DNA of 64,000 nucleotides from Cranoglanis bouderius (Eukaryota; Chordata; Actinopteri; Siluriformes; Cranoglanididae): NCBI GenBank assembly GCA_023630585.1, contig CM042568.1, forward strand, positions 3,699,016 to 3,763,015, given 5' to 3'. The position numbers and the translations under genes are program-made. Positions 22,556-35,513 of this stretch are shown one piece after another (position 1 is the first letter of the stretch; each line of letters opens with the position of its first letter). The notes beneath the pieces were generated by a model. The model saw nothing but the letters and a program-made list of their open reading frames with translations. It was not told where the DNA came from and ran no database searches.

Positions 22556-22755
22556 GTAGTAGTAGTAGTAGTAGGAGTAGTTCTAGTATTCAATTTCAAT
22601 TTGTTTTTCTTCTCCATGACTACATTTCATAAAGTAACTTAAATAGTTTTAGTGATTTGCTTTGTCATGAGAAATATTTAAAAATGTTTTAAAGCATGTA
22701 AACATCTTCTGTATAAACAAATAAATATATTCATATTCTTTTTCAAATTATTTTC

Positions 22756-22817
<62 letters not shown>

Positions 22818-23418
22818 TACTACTATTACAGTCTGTCTGCTAAGTGTAGATAAATCTATGATTATGATCAACAAATATTTTTCCTATGGGCTGTCTATGC
22901 AGTAAAATGAATGTGAGCTTGTGGGGGGAAAAAAATGACACAATCATTTTTGACAACAGCATTCAGTGGTGAAGCTGTCATTTTTTAAAACACCCAAAAC
23001 GTACCACAAAACTACCCAAAGCAACTGACCATTTAAAACAGCAAATGAAGAAAACAGTTCAAATGTCCTAACAGTCTCAATGCCACAGTGCCACATGACT
23101 TTTGGCGTTATACGAATCGCACAGCTAGCAAACATTCAATTGTTGTAAATGTATCTTTATAAAATGTGCATGTTTGTTTATTAATTTTTTTTATATATTT
23201 ATTACCAGTTAGAGATGAGCTTTTTCAAAAAGCAGGATTTCTCTCTTAACCTTCTTCGCATAATTTCTGATCGAATCATTAATCGAGTGGATCATTGCAT
23301 AGACACTCTATCTATCTATCTATCCATTTATTTTGATGTCTTTCTATCTCTCTCTGCTTTGTTTCTTTACTGATTTAAGTCAGTAATGGATGTCCATGGA
23401 CATCTGTGGTCAGTTGGT

Positions 23419-23419
<1 letters not shown>
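22093..23419. other. Intergenic upstream of tada1, with ATT microsatellites
   Basis: The tada1 promoter should lie just right of 22092, but no TATA or GC box stands out. (ATT)n runs occupy 22501-22554 (passing into AGT units to 22573) and 22757-22815. Nothing coding is seen. Confidence 0.5.

Positions 23420-23492
<73 letters not shown>
23420..23492. repeat. Dinucleotide microsatellite (CT)n
   Basis: About 35 CT units with one or two interruptions. Confidence 0.97.
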
Positions 23493-23493
<1 letters not shown>

Positions 23494-25000
23494 GCCAGCA
23501 GAGGGCAGAATAAGTTTGTGTCATTTTAATTTTCAATTACAATTTGACTTTGTGTGTTTCTACATGTTCTTGTGTTCATTCCCAGGGATCCAAAACATGT
23601 GCTCTTTTAAAGCAAGGCATCCCAATAAAACAGTAAATAAACAGGTTTTTAAAAATATATATTTTTGTAATTTGATCATTAATTGGTAAATTATCCCAGT
23701 GAGTCTTTGGACATCCATTACTGATGTAGATTGTGTGATTATTATTATTTTTTTTTTTGCTATTGGTCCTTAAATATGTATTTGTATATGTGTATCTATA
23801 TTCAGTTTAATATCTTGTACATAACAGTGACAATCATCTTTTGCATGTCCTTTCTATTCAAAACAACGTATTAAAAACTCAAAACAATGTATTAACAACG
23901 AAATCTGCCTCAATAACATCAACAAGGTCATCTCTTCGTCATTTTTTCTATACTTATGTGCTTTGTGTCCTTTGTGATTTTAGTAATATTAACAATAACA
24001 TCAGTAGTCTTAGTCCTTTTGTGATCTATTTTGTCATCCAAATTACTAAAACCAAGCAGATGTTCACCGTTTTCATCAAGCCAAACCGTAAACAGTCAAT
24101 TCATTCCCCATATATTCTAGCGCACAAACAGGTTAAAAAAACACATAGTGGCTTTTTTTGTGGTATCTTATGTTCCAAAACAGCATTAAACCCTCGCAGA
24201 GCTTTTAAGAGTGACCCAGATGTTTGGCAGTTCATTCTTCTTAAATGGATGAGTGAAAAAGAAATCCATAAAAGTCCAAATGGAAGGCAGATGCGCACCA
24301 GGAAAATTCACACCACAGAATTTGATTAACAGGACAGCCAGGTTTATTTATTACTCAACAAGTCTGTTTTGTTTATAAGGAGACACACTGCTGTTTGGAA
24401 TTAACAGCATAGATACAGTTTCAAGGATTACGGCAGAATTACTTGATTTGGGGATTTAGAGTTAATAAATGGTGTGTGTGTGTGTATTTTCCAGAAAGAA
24501 TGAATAGGAGAAATGAATGATGGAGACACACAGACAGATAATTAATCAATTCTACCATGTTGGTTTCCTGGCTTTGTGTTTGTTCCAGCCAGCCACCAGC
24601 AGTCTGCGAGCACGGAGTACATATACTGTATAAGGAGGAACCATTGTGAGTGAGTTGGGCCATATGGCGCATGGCAGCTGAGGTCCCTCAGGATCACTGG
24701 CTCTGTTTCTGTTCTCATTATATACCAGGTTTGGATGGCAACATGGCAAAGTTGATTTAAATCAGATCTCATTCCAAGGCACTGAGATCATACGGGTGAA
24801 TAATACTGACCCCAGTACAAGACTCTAACTGGACTACTTTTATAAACAATATCTGTAACTTCAAAAGTATTACGGTCCCTATTCACAAATAACTGATTAG
24901 TCAGACTTGGACCGGAGGCTGAACAGGAGAAACAAACAAGCTGTGATACACAGAGCTCATTCTGCTATGGGAGACCTGCAGAGAACAGTAAAGAAGAGTA

Positions 25001-25005
<5 letters not shown>
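23493..25005. other. Intergenic, no gene seen
   Basis: The longest frame (23841-24329, plus, 162 codons) has a composition typical of AT-rich chance frames and no known domain. Confidence 0.5.

Positions 25006-25072
<67 letters not shown>
25006..25072. repeat. Dinucleotide microsatellite (GA)n
   Basis: About 33 uninterrupted GA units, followed by degenerate AGAAGAGTAAA-type sequence that grades into the 30-bp minisatellite. Confidence 0.97.
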
Positions 25073-25076
<4 letters not shown>

Positions 25077-25383
25077 AACTGTAAAGAAGAGTATATAATA
25101 ATAAAGAAGAGTAAACAAGAGTAAGGCACATAAAAGTGAACATTAGAGAAAAGTAAAGAACAGCTGACAAGAATAAAGAAGAGTAGAGAACAGTAAAGAA
25201 GAGCAGAGATCAGAAACAAACAGTAAAGACAAATAGAGAACAGTAGAGAGTACTGAAGAACAGCAGAGAAAGGTAGAGAACAGTTGTGATACATCTAAGC
25301 TCATTCTGCTCTGGACAAACTGTAGAGAACACTAAAGAAGAGTAAAGATTAGTGGGGAACAGTACAACAGTAGAGTACAATAG

Positions 25384-25870
25384 AGAACAGTAATGATTAG
25401 TAGAGAACAGTACAGAACAGTAAAGATCAGTAGAGAACAGCACAGAACAGTAATGATCAGTAGAGAACAGTACAGAACAGTAATGATAAGTAGAGAACAG
25501 TACAGAACAGTAATGATTAGTAGAGAACAGTACAGAACAGTAAAGATCAGTAGAGAACAGTACAGAACAGTAATGATCAGTAGAGAACAGTACAGAACAG
25601 TAATGATCAGTAGAGAACAGTACAGAACAGTAATGATCAGTAGAGAACAGCACAGAACAGTAATGATCAGTAGAGAACAGCACAGAACAGTAAAGATCAG
25701 TAGAGAACAGTACAGGACAGTAAAGATCAGTAGAGAACAGCACAGAACAGTAAAGATCAGTAGAGAACAGCACAGAACAGTAAAGATCAGTAGAGAACAG
25801 CACAGAACAGTAAAGATCAGTAGAGAACAGTACAGAACAGTAAAGATCAGTAGAGAACAGTACAGAACGC
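25384..25870. repeat. 30-bp minisatellite, about 16 units
   Basis: The unit is close to AGTAGAGAACAGTACAGAAC plus AGTAATGATC. Units differ mainly at two positions (TAC or CAC, AATG or AAAG). Because 30 is a multiple of three and the unit lacks stops in several frames, long frames exist on both strands (25393-25914 plus; 25210-25803 and 25332-25904 minus). They encode a 10-residue repeat such as ISREQYRTVM. The repeat probably arose from the degenerate purine-rich sequence at 25080-25380. Confidence 0.95.
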
Positions 25871-26014
25871 TAACAAATAGTAGGTGGAGGTCTATTTTTT
25901 TCATGCTGCATTAAAAATAAATTTCTAACAGCTTCATGGCATTAATGCACAGTGGAAAACCCTGAGCTTAGTTTAGCTCTGCTTAGCTTTTTCTGTTTGG
26001 CATCAAGTGTTTGA

Positions 26015-26178
<164 letters not shown>

Positions 26179-26234
26179 AATGCAGAAGCATAAAACCTGT
26201 AGGAGGCTCTCATCAGCAGCACTGATTGGTCAGG

Positions 26235-26238
<4 letters not shown>

Positions 26239-26306
<68 letters not shown>
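26239..26306. repeat. Dinucleotide microsatellite (GT)n
   Basis: About 34 GT units, only about 60 bp from the AC tract and complementary to it in inverted orientation. Confidence 0.98.
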
Positions 26307-26308
<2 letters not shown>

Positions 26309-26319
26309 TGAGTGAGAGA

Positions 26320-26398
26320 GACAGTGAGAGAGACGGAGCAGTCAGTGAGCAGAGAGACTGGATGTGTGAAGCTGAACACAAGCTCTAGACTCTCAGAG
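26320..26398 (+). other. Possible untranslated exon (speculative)
   Basis: A non-repetitive purine-rich stretch ends CTCTCAGAG|GTAAGAGA, a good 5' splice site. It could be a 5' untranslated exon of the plus-strand angptl1-like gene, whose coding exon has a usable AG at 35475-35476. There is no direct proof. Confidence 0.2.
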
Positions 26399-26932
26399 GT
26401 AAGAGACCTTTTCTCTTCTTCCATAAAGCATGTACTTAGAGGAAACATATTATTATATAGTTCATTAATATATTAAACTACTTGATGATGCAGAATGTCG
26501 AATATCCATGAATACTGCCGTTTATTATCAATATTTTTAAAAAACTTTTTAAAGAACGTGTTATGTATGAAATCACAAATCAGTGCCAATAGAAAGATTT
26601 TAACCTGTACATTTCTGATAATACTTTAAGTTTAATTCAGTTCAGTTTAATTCAGTTATTGTCATTATGCACATTTTTTGTGTAACAGTGCATTGTCAGC
26701 AGTACCACACAACAATCTCTCTTCAGTAGTGGCTTGAAAAAGACATAAGCAGTATAAGCAGTGACCACATTGGAAAATAAATAAATAAATAAATAAATAA
26801 AAATTGTGGCTTCAATCAATAATTGCCCAAAAATCTAGCAATAATCTATAAAATACACTAGACGTATTAATGACATAGTGAAATTAAATAAAAATACATT
26901 CAGTATTAAATAATTAAACAGCAAGTTATATA

Positions 26933-27735
<803 letters not shown>

Positions 27736-28439
27736 TATATATTGTATATATACATTATATACATATATATATTGTAAGATATATATATCTTTCCCCCCCT
27801 GTAACTCAATGATGAATTTCCTCTCTGCATTAATCCTAAATGGAAATAAACAACTAATCATAGTGCTTTCAAGTGCTATAATGACTTTAATCTGGTGAAG
27901 ACGTGCAGTCCGCTGACGGAGGCTCGGTTTTCAGGCTGAAGCCAGAAAGCCTCTGGTCACTGATCGTGGTTCTAATTGAGAAAGTGTTTGCATGTGAAGC
28001 ACCTGAGGAAGTCAGATACTTTGTTTTATAACATGTGAAATGAAAAGCAGAAGAGTTCGCCTTTGTGAATAACTCTGGGTAACTACTCTAACGTACAGCA
28101 CATTATAAACGGTTATTCATAAGGATTATTGGAAAGGCTTTTTTTTTTTTTTGCCACAAACGAACACTGGTAGGAATTTGTATTCAACTCGTAGGAATGT
28201 GTATTTTAATATAACGCAAGAAAAGAAACAAAGATACAAAACAGATCACATTACTGCTTTCAGAGTTGAGGAGTGCAGATTAGGTGATTGAGGTGGATGT
28301 AAATTATTCAGCAGTGGCTAAAAAGTGTATTCATATCAGAAACGGCTCTAAGCAAAACCTTTTATGAGGCTAAAAATGATCCAGTGAACCCTCCAAGATA
28401 AAACAGGACATCAAGTTCCAATATTAACTCGATTGTAAA

Positions 28440-28860
28440 CACCTGACGGGTTCTAGGTGTTAGGAAGAAAATAATTAACAATCATTTCTAAGGAGCAGTA
28501 AATACATACACTTATAAAAACCCTTAAAGAACCCATTTTTTTTCCTAACAATGTATGTATTAACTGGATAGGTGTGCAGAACAAACACAAATTACTGGTC
28601 ATTATTTTCATCTTAATACCTAGAACCTGTCAAACTGTTTAAACTGTTATGATATTTCGGGGAAAAGGGTTCTCCAATGATTCATTTGATAATTAAGAGT
28701 TCTTAATTCTGTATAAGGGAAGAATTCTACTTGGTATCCTTTCTGATAGGAAAACACTCTGTTGTAGGTTTCTACAAAGAACCTTTAAGGGTTCCCACAG
28801 AGGGACAACTGGAGAACCTTTAAGGGGTCTTTGAAGAGCCTAATGGGAGATGCAAGACCA
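28440..28860. repeat. AGAACC-rich repeat, copy 1
   Basis: It contains TTAATACCTAGAACCTGT, GAACCTTTAAGGGTT and related words. Diverged copies lie at about 30811-31150 and 31185-31400. Confidence 0.6.
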
Positions 28861-29219
28861 GTTTGTGATATCATTAAAGAAACCTTACGAGTCTGAACTA
28901 ATCACAGCCCAAAACAGCATGAATTATCATGAAAGTGATATTCTGTAACATTTCGCTACTGCATGCTATATAAGCTAACTAGCTAATGTAAAATAATGAA
29001 AAATCTGTACCTGTGAAAGATATTTGTTTAGTTGTGAGAAAAGCAAGCCGGTTAAGTAGCCGGCTAGCTAATTGTGATTGCAGAAAGGCATGCGGTCACT
29101 TACAATTTACATATATATTTTCAGTATGTTCATAAATCCTTGCATTCTTAGAGAATGGAGCAGGGAATGTGCCATTTTAGTAGCTCCTTGGGTATTAATT
29201 AAGAACTAAAAAACTCTGA
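28861..29219. other. Intergenic, no feature seen
   Basis: AT-rich single-copy-looking sequence without coding potential or recognisable repeat. Confidence 0.4.
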
Positions 29220-29520
29220 AGTCGATTAATTCCCTATAACAACATGTCCTGACAGTGGAGACTCCTTACAGATAACGCCTTATATAAGTGATTTAAAAAA
29301 AAGTCTGTTTATGTTTAGGCTTAGTTTATGTGGCGTGTCTGCTATACAAGTCATTTGAAATTTGTTACCATAGAAACAATAATGTATTAGAACGAGTGCA
29401 TTAATATAAACCTGTGATTTGCAGCTTCACTACTGTTCAGAGCTGCTGGTATAGAAAATTCATCAACACCTTCTGACCAATCACAATGCAGAATCCAAAC
29501 TTCACCAGGGCTGTAGTGTA
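29220..29520 (+). repeat. Dispersed MITE family, copy E
   Basis: GTGGAGACTCCTTACAGATAA, ATAATGTATTAGAACGAGTG and ACCTTCTGACCAATCACAATG follow the order of copy B, with internal loss. Confidence 0.6.
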
Positions 29521-30380
29521 AAAAACAAAACAAAACAAACAAAAAAAAAACATTTATCATTTTCCTGCTGGTCCAATAAAGAAAATGATAAACAGTGAAA
29601 ATAGACTTTTGGGTGGCCATAGGGGAGGTGAGGATTGACTCTAAATTCCTCATTTGATAATCAAATGACTCTCTGAGATTATTTTTTTCTTTTTTTAGAC
29701 ACCAAAGTCCAACACTGTAATCGGAATTTATAGCGCTCTCTGTGACTTCAGCCAACAGTGTAGAGCTTTGCCTTCCAAGTACAACTTTAACTGCTCTCAT
29801 TTGAGCTCGGAGCCAAACATTTTCTTTCTGCCAGACTTCAAATCAGAGCTTTGAACTTGTTGACGTGCCCTTTTTTCCATTTAGTCCAAGCTTTGGCAAT
29901 TATTTATTTGCGAATTATGCGGGAATGTCCCATGACTGCCAACATTCAATCTGATTTCAGGAAAAGTTCAAAAATATGAGGGTGGTCACTAACTTCCCGG
30001 TTCTTCCCATATATCTGACCAGACCGTTCAAACTACTACATATATACATAGCTATTGTTTTTTTTTAAATTTTCAGTATGTGCTACTGCTAATCGTGTTT
30101 AAACATGTGTAAGAAGTTTGTTGATTCCTTTACAGAGTAGCTGTGAAGGATGTGCTGGAAAATCTTGGCTGGTAACACACAGTTCCTAAGTGTACTTCCA
30201 CAGAGATTAGACATTTTCATACAGACATCACATTTCCCCAACACGGACATGTGGAGCTCCTGGAAGGAAAAGCCTGCTCCCCCTGATTAAGGCCTAAACG
30301 CCACGGCCAAGTGACAAAGTGTTTAGAAAAGCCTGAGCTGTGCTTTCTTTCCAAACTCATTCCATAACTCCCCAGCCCTG

Positions 30381-31559
30381 TTATTCTGCTCCCTCTTATT
30401 CATTCTCTTGTTCTTTCCCACCACATATCAATTTAGAGTAATTGAGAGATAGGGATCGATTACAGAGAGAAAACAATGGTCACTCAACTGGTTGCAGACT
30501 TCCTAATTATGCAATCGTTCTTGTTCTCATAGAACCTTAGAAGAAAGCATTCCAGAGACCTTTATCGAATGAGCCCTTAAAGAATCCTTCAAAACCCATT
30601 TTTTAAAACCTAAGACCAATTATATATGATACGTATGAGAAGTTCTAGTATTATGAAGAAAATACTATCCAATGGTGGAGTTTATACCACACACTTACCT
30701 AGTCATTACATACACGCTTAGAAAAATTGGTTCTTCTTGGTTTTTTTTTTTAAGAACCCTTAACCTTAAAGAAACCTTCAAGAACCTGAAAATCCTTAGC
30801 AAAATTTTAAATGCCTGTCAGGTTCCAGATATTAAGAAGAAAACAATGACCAATAATTACCATTAAGAACCATTAAGAGTTCTTTGAAGAACCCCACTTT
30901 CTTCCTAACTGGGTAAGTGTGTGGTACAAATAGCAAAATATTGGTTATTATTTTCTTCTTACTACCTAGAACCTGTTAAACCGTCTGTCTTGGTACATCT
31001 TGGTTCTTGAAGAGTTTGTTAAGGGTTCATTGGATAATTAAAGGGTGTTTATCCCCCTAAAATGTTCTACCTGCAACCCTTTCTGACAGGGGAACACTTT
31101 ATTGTAGGAGCCTAGAAAGAATCTTTAAGGGATACTGAAAAATCCTTAAAGAACTCTTAAAGAATCCTTTGTTCGATGAGTGTATGTGTTAACCAGGTAA
31201 GTGTGTGGTACAACTCCAAATCATTGGTCATTATTTTCTTCTTAATACCTAGAACCTGTCTTGGTACACCCTTGGAAAAAGGTTGTTAAACGGTTCTACC
31301 TCAAACCCTTTACGACCCTTCCGTCATAAGGTTTTACATCATACCTTTAAGTGTCACCTCAGAGGGATAACTAAAGAGCCCTTAAGGGGTTACAGAACAG
31401 TTAGATGAGCAGCAATCGCCTATGATGAATCTCCATCCGCTTTATTCTACTCCATTTTATTCATTCTCTCGTTATTTCCCACCACATCTCCATTTAGAGT
31501 AATCGAGAGACGGAGAATGATTACAGACAGAAAACAATGGTCGCTCAACTGGTAGCAGA
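30381..31559. repeat. Direct duplication of about 118 bp bracketing AGAACC-repeat copies
   Basis: Segments 30381-30499 and 31442-31559 are alike (TTATTCATTCTC, TTTCCCACCACAT, TTTAGAGTAAT, AAAACAATGGTC, CTCAACTGGT). The interval between holds two diverged AGAACC-rich units. This suggests a tandem duplication with a period near 1060 bp. Confidence 0.7.
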
Positions 31560-31819
31560 TGAAACCACAAAACAGCTACAGCTTCTTATTTAAGAAATAG
31601 TTCCTGTTACCATAAAAGAACACAAAAATAAAGCGTCTTGGAATGCTATGAGTCCTGTACTGCCAATTTTCACTGAGTTTCGATTTACAGTTGTTCAGTA
31701 AGATACTCGAAAGCTGATCTGGTCGTCTTGGAAAATTACAAATGCATTTTTTTTTTTCATTAATGCCAATATTTATCAATTCACATTTTTGATATACAGT
31801 TTGACCTACTTCTATACAC

Positions 31820-31960
31820 AGCACTGTTGAAATCTGGATTCTGATTGGTCAGAAGGTGTTGATTTTTTTTTTTCTTCTAACAGCAGCTCTGACAGTAGTG
31901 CAGCTGCAATTCACAGGTTTATATTAATGCAGTTCTAATTCTAATACTATATTGCACTAA
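31820..31960 (-). repeat. Dispersed MITE family, copy F (terminal part)
   Basis: GAAATCTGGATTCTGATTGG, AACAGCAGCTCTGACAGTAG and CACAGGTTTATATTAATGCA match the terminus of the family. Confidence 0.65.
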
Positions 31961-33035
31961 TAACACTAATATTATGAGTATAATGAGTATAAATTAAGTA
32001 AATAAGCATGGTTTTGGACCGATAACTGATACCAGTATCTGTATCGATGAATCCTTAGTGCGAATTGTTAAAAACTTACAAGTGTTAGATTACACTGACT
32101 TAAGTCTAATGGCAACTGCCACTTCAAGCTAATTTTTCTATTAAATATCTATCTGACGCTATTAATTTTCTTCCACAAATTTGTAATTTAGTGGTTTATG
32201 AAGTTCATCATAAGTGAATAGAAAAATGCGGTATGTCTATAAACCCCTCATTTAAAAACCATACACAGGGTTGAAGGTGATCTATTGGTTAATTTCTTAC
32301 AAAAACATTACCTGGGAGGCAACATAATCATTTATATTACTTAACGTCCAGTGCTATCAGACTGAGCCTGTTTTTCGACAACAGTGAAGAAGGGAGTTTC
32401 ATGACTGCAGCACTTTTGGGCTGGGAATTAATCCAAGAATCTTTCTCATTATAACATTTCAGACAGCTCGAAAGGCCTGGATATCTTCACAAAAACACTT
32501 AAATCATGACTGCTCATTTTTTTCTGTCACATTGTTTATATGCAAAAGACTTTGGCTTAGTTCTACCTGTGATTTACTCCTGCCTGATCAGTGCTTATTT
32601 GAAACTAGAGTTGGGTCACGGGATCAAAGTTTTACACAGCTGGCAATACTCTGTGTCAGTCAAGTACTTACAATTACAGCAATTTATCCCCCCCACCAAA
32701 AAAAAAAATGGATATAGCTAGTTATGCTTGGCTTGGGTTGTAAGGAAGCACAGTCAATGGCACTGACTCTTGGAAAATGAGACAGTGTACCTTGGCTTGT
32801 TTTTTCACACATAACACAGGTGGGTTTTTTTTTTTTTTTTTTTTTTTTACATTCAAGGCTCATTATATTGATACATGATCCAGGCCCCAAAACAGAACTT
32901 GTGAATACACTCATGGTTTCGTTTAGGAGGAGGGTCCTCATCCATTTTTTGGCCAGTGACCCCAATTTAAGGGTCAAAATTCTTGTGACATAACTCCCCC
33001 CCCCACTCTAATACTTACTAGTAAACATATAAATA
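31961..33035. other. Intergenic, no gene seen
   Basis: AT-rich; a poly-T run at 32826-32848. Short frames only. Confidence 0.45.
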
Positions 33036-34304
33036 CAGTGCCCTCCACTAATATTGGCACCCTTGGTAAATATGAGCAAAGAAGGCTGAAAATTTGAAAA
33101 AATGTCTTTATTGTTTAACCTTTTGATCTTTTGTTTAAAAAAAAAATCACAAAAATAGTCTGCTCTCATGGATATCAAACAATTGCAAACAAAACACAGA
33201 TTTATCCATACAGAATCTCTCCAGATCCTTCAAATTTTGAGGTCCACGCTGGTGGACTCTACTCTTCAGTTCACCCCACAGGTTTTCTATGGGTTTCAAG
33301 TCAGGGGACTGGGACTTTGATGTTTTGGATCATTGTCCTGCTGGAAGATCCGACCACGGCCCATTTTAAACTTTCTGGCAGAGGCAGTCAGGTTTTCACT
33401 TAATATCTGTTGATATTTGATAGAGTCCATGATGCCATGTATCCTAACAAAATGTCCAGGTCCTCTGGCAGAAAAACAGCCCCAAAACATTAAAGAGCCA
33501 CCACCATATTTAACCGTGGGCATAAGGTACTTTTCCATATGGCTACCTCTCTGTGTGTGCCAAAACCACCTCTGGTGTTTACTGCCAAAAAGCTCTATTT
33601 TGGTTTCACCTGACTATAGAACCCAATCCCATTTGAAGTTCCAGTAGTGTCTGGCAAACTGAAGATGCTTGAGTTTGTTTTTGGATGAGAGTAGAGGTTT
33701 TTTTCTTGAAACCCTTCCAAACAACTTGAGGTGATGTAGGTGACTTCAGATTGTAGTTTTTGAGACTTTCTGACCCAAAGACGCAACTAACTTCTGCAAT
33801 TCTCCAGCTGTGATTCTTGGAGATTCTTTGGCCATTCGAACCATCCTCTTCACAGTGTGTTGAGACAATATAGACAGACGTCCAATTCCAGGTTGATTCA
33901 TAACATTTCCAGTTGACTGGAACTTCTTAATTATTGCCCTGATGGTGGAAATGGGCATTTTCAATGCTTGTGCTATTTTCTTATAGTCACTTCCCATTTT
34001 GTGAAGCTCAACAACCTTTCGCCACACATCACAGCTATATTCCTTGGTCTTACCTATTGTTATGAAGGACTAAGGGAATATACTTCAAATATATTTTCTC
34101 ATATGAATTCATAGGGATGCCAATAATTGTGGCACACATATTTAACAAAGATTTTTTTTTTGAAAAACCTGTGTTGTGTTTGCAATTGTTTGATATCAAT
34201 GAAAGCAGAGTATTTTTGTGAATTTTCTGAACAAAAGATCAAAAGGTTAAACAATATTCAATGCTCATATTTACCAAGGGTGCCAATATTAGTGGAGGGC
34301 ACTG
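33036..34304 (-). mobile_element. Tc1/mariner element, 1269 bp, TA target duplication
   Basis: Inverted ends CAGTGCCCTCCACTAATATT and its complement are flanked by TA (33034-33035, 34305-34306). The element lies about 1.2 kb upstream of the angptl1 coding start, with its transposase on the minus strand. Confidence 0.93.
33210..34027 (-). pseudogene. Tc1 transposase, frameshifted
   Basis: The N-terminal part (34027 down to 33746) shows the helix-turn-helix block WRKVVELHKMGSDYKKIAQA and the ISTIRAIIKKFQSTG helix. A second frame (33786-33595) continues after a shift. The catalytic part (33538-33296) has GGGSLMFWGCFSARGPG and FQQDNDPKH. The final SPDLKPIENLWGELKSR motif is still readable in another frame near 33300-33240. 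At least two frame breaks make it inactive, though the DD34E landmarks are well preserved. The related fragment at 50780-51056 shows the family was once active here. Confidence 0.85.
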
Positions 34305-34867
34305 TATACATATAAACACATATATCGGACATCACATTTAATTGTCATACATCAAGGAGAGAAAGATAGCACATATGTTCTTAATATTTACATATTTAAC
34401 AATGCTTTTATGAATCGGTGTGCATAAGAACTGCAGGCGCTCGATACTCACCCCTAATGAGAGGACTAGGGTTGTGCGTCACACTGCAGCTTATCAAAGT
34501 CTGGAGATGTAGTCAAAAGCGTACATCTCATCTTGACTGTTACGTCCAACCTAGAGTGCTACTTTGATTTGATACACACAAGGGCACTGAACCCTGCACC
34601 CCATAAATAAGTGCTAGCAAATGGTTGGTTTGTCGGTTTTATAGTTCATATATTGCATTTTGTGTAATATTTTCACAACTCAAACTGAGGCATGGAGCAT
34701 TCATTTCTGTGCTTTCTTGCATTAGGTTACTCAATAAAACATGAAAATATCTGTAAATATTATAAGAATATATAGAGTATATAAAGAATACACCAGACAA
34801 CTCCACAGTCTGGTGTAAAATGGGCTTAAGTGAAGTGCCAAACTGAATGAAGGCTAATATACTATAC

Positions 34868-34925
34868 ATTTACATTTATGGCATTTAGCAGATGCCCTTA
34901 TCCAGAGTGCCTTACAGAAGTGAAA
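34868..34925. repeat. SINE fragment (TTTATGGCATTTAGCAGATG type)
   Basis: TTACATTTATGGCATTTAGC ... CTTATCCAGAGTGCCTTACA matches the fuller copy at 49540-49725. Confidence 0.65.
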
Positions 34926-35513
34926 GGACATTACGTTTTGTAATGAATGAAATTGTAATAATCTGACAGTTTTAAATTATTATAAACATTCCATAAATCA
35001 ATTTCATGTGCATTGAACTACATTATAAATAAGGGTTGGTAAAAATCTCCTGTGAGGTCAACCTATGCCTTGGAGGTTCTGTGTAGAACTGTACAACAGA
35101 GGGTTTCCTGGAACAACAGTTTTTAATCTGGATAATGTTTACTCTACATTTGTGTATTTGATCCATCTTAAAGTGGCTTAAGGCAGACAGTATAGTATAA
35201 ACTTACTCTGCACCTTGTGTGAGAGGATGCTGGGTTCTTATAGCACGGAGACGCCAGACCAAACCACAGTCTCTGGCCTGAGAGCCAATATCCTGAGATG
35301 GGTTTTTTTAATTTTGGAAAGGGGTTGCGTAACTCCAGGATATGATCAAATCTTCTTGGCATCCTATCGCAGGTCACAACTTTGTCTCTGTAGAAAAACA
35401 CATGTAGGAAACAAACATTGTAACTACTCAGAAATGCCAGGGAAGACAATCTGTGATGAGTCTCTTTTTTGTTTAAGGTGACGGTGTTTGTGCAAGAGCT
35501 GGAAACGATCACT

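Noticed and set aside
23841..24329. 162-codon frame as a gene
   Set aside because: No domain, no splice context, AT-rich chance composition.
25384..25870. CRISPR-like array
   Set aside because: Units are contiguous without unique spacers, and the DNA is vertebrate.
25210..25914. Long repeat-peptide frames on both strands
   Set aside because: They follow the 30-bp period of a minisatellite; no start context, splice signal or homology.
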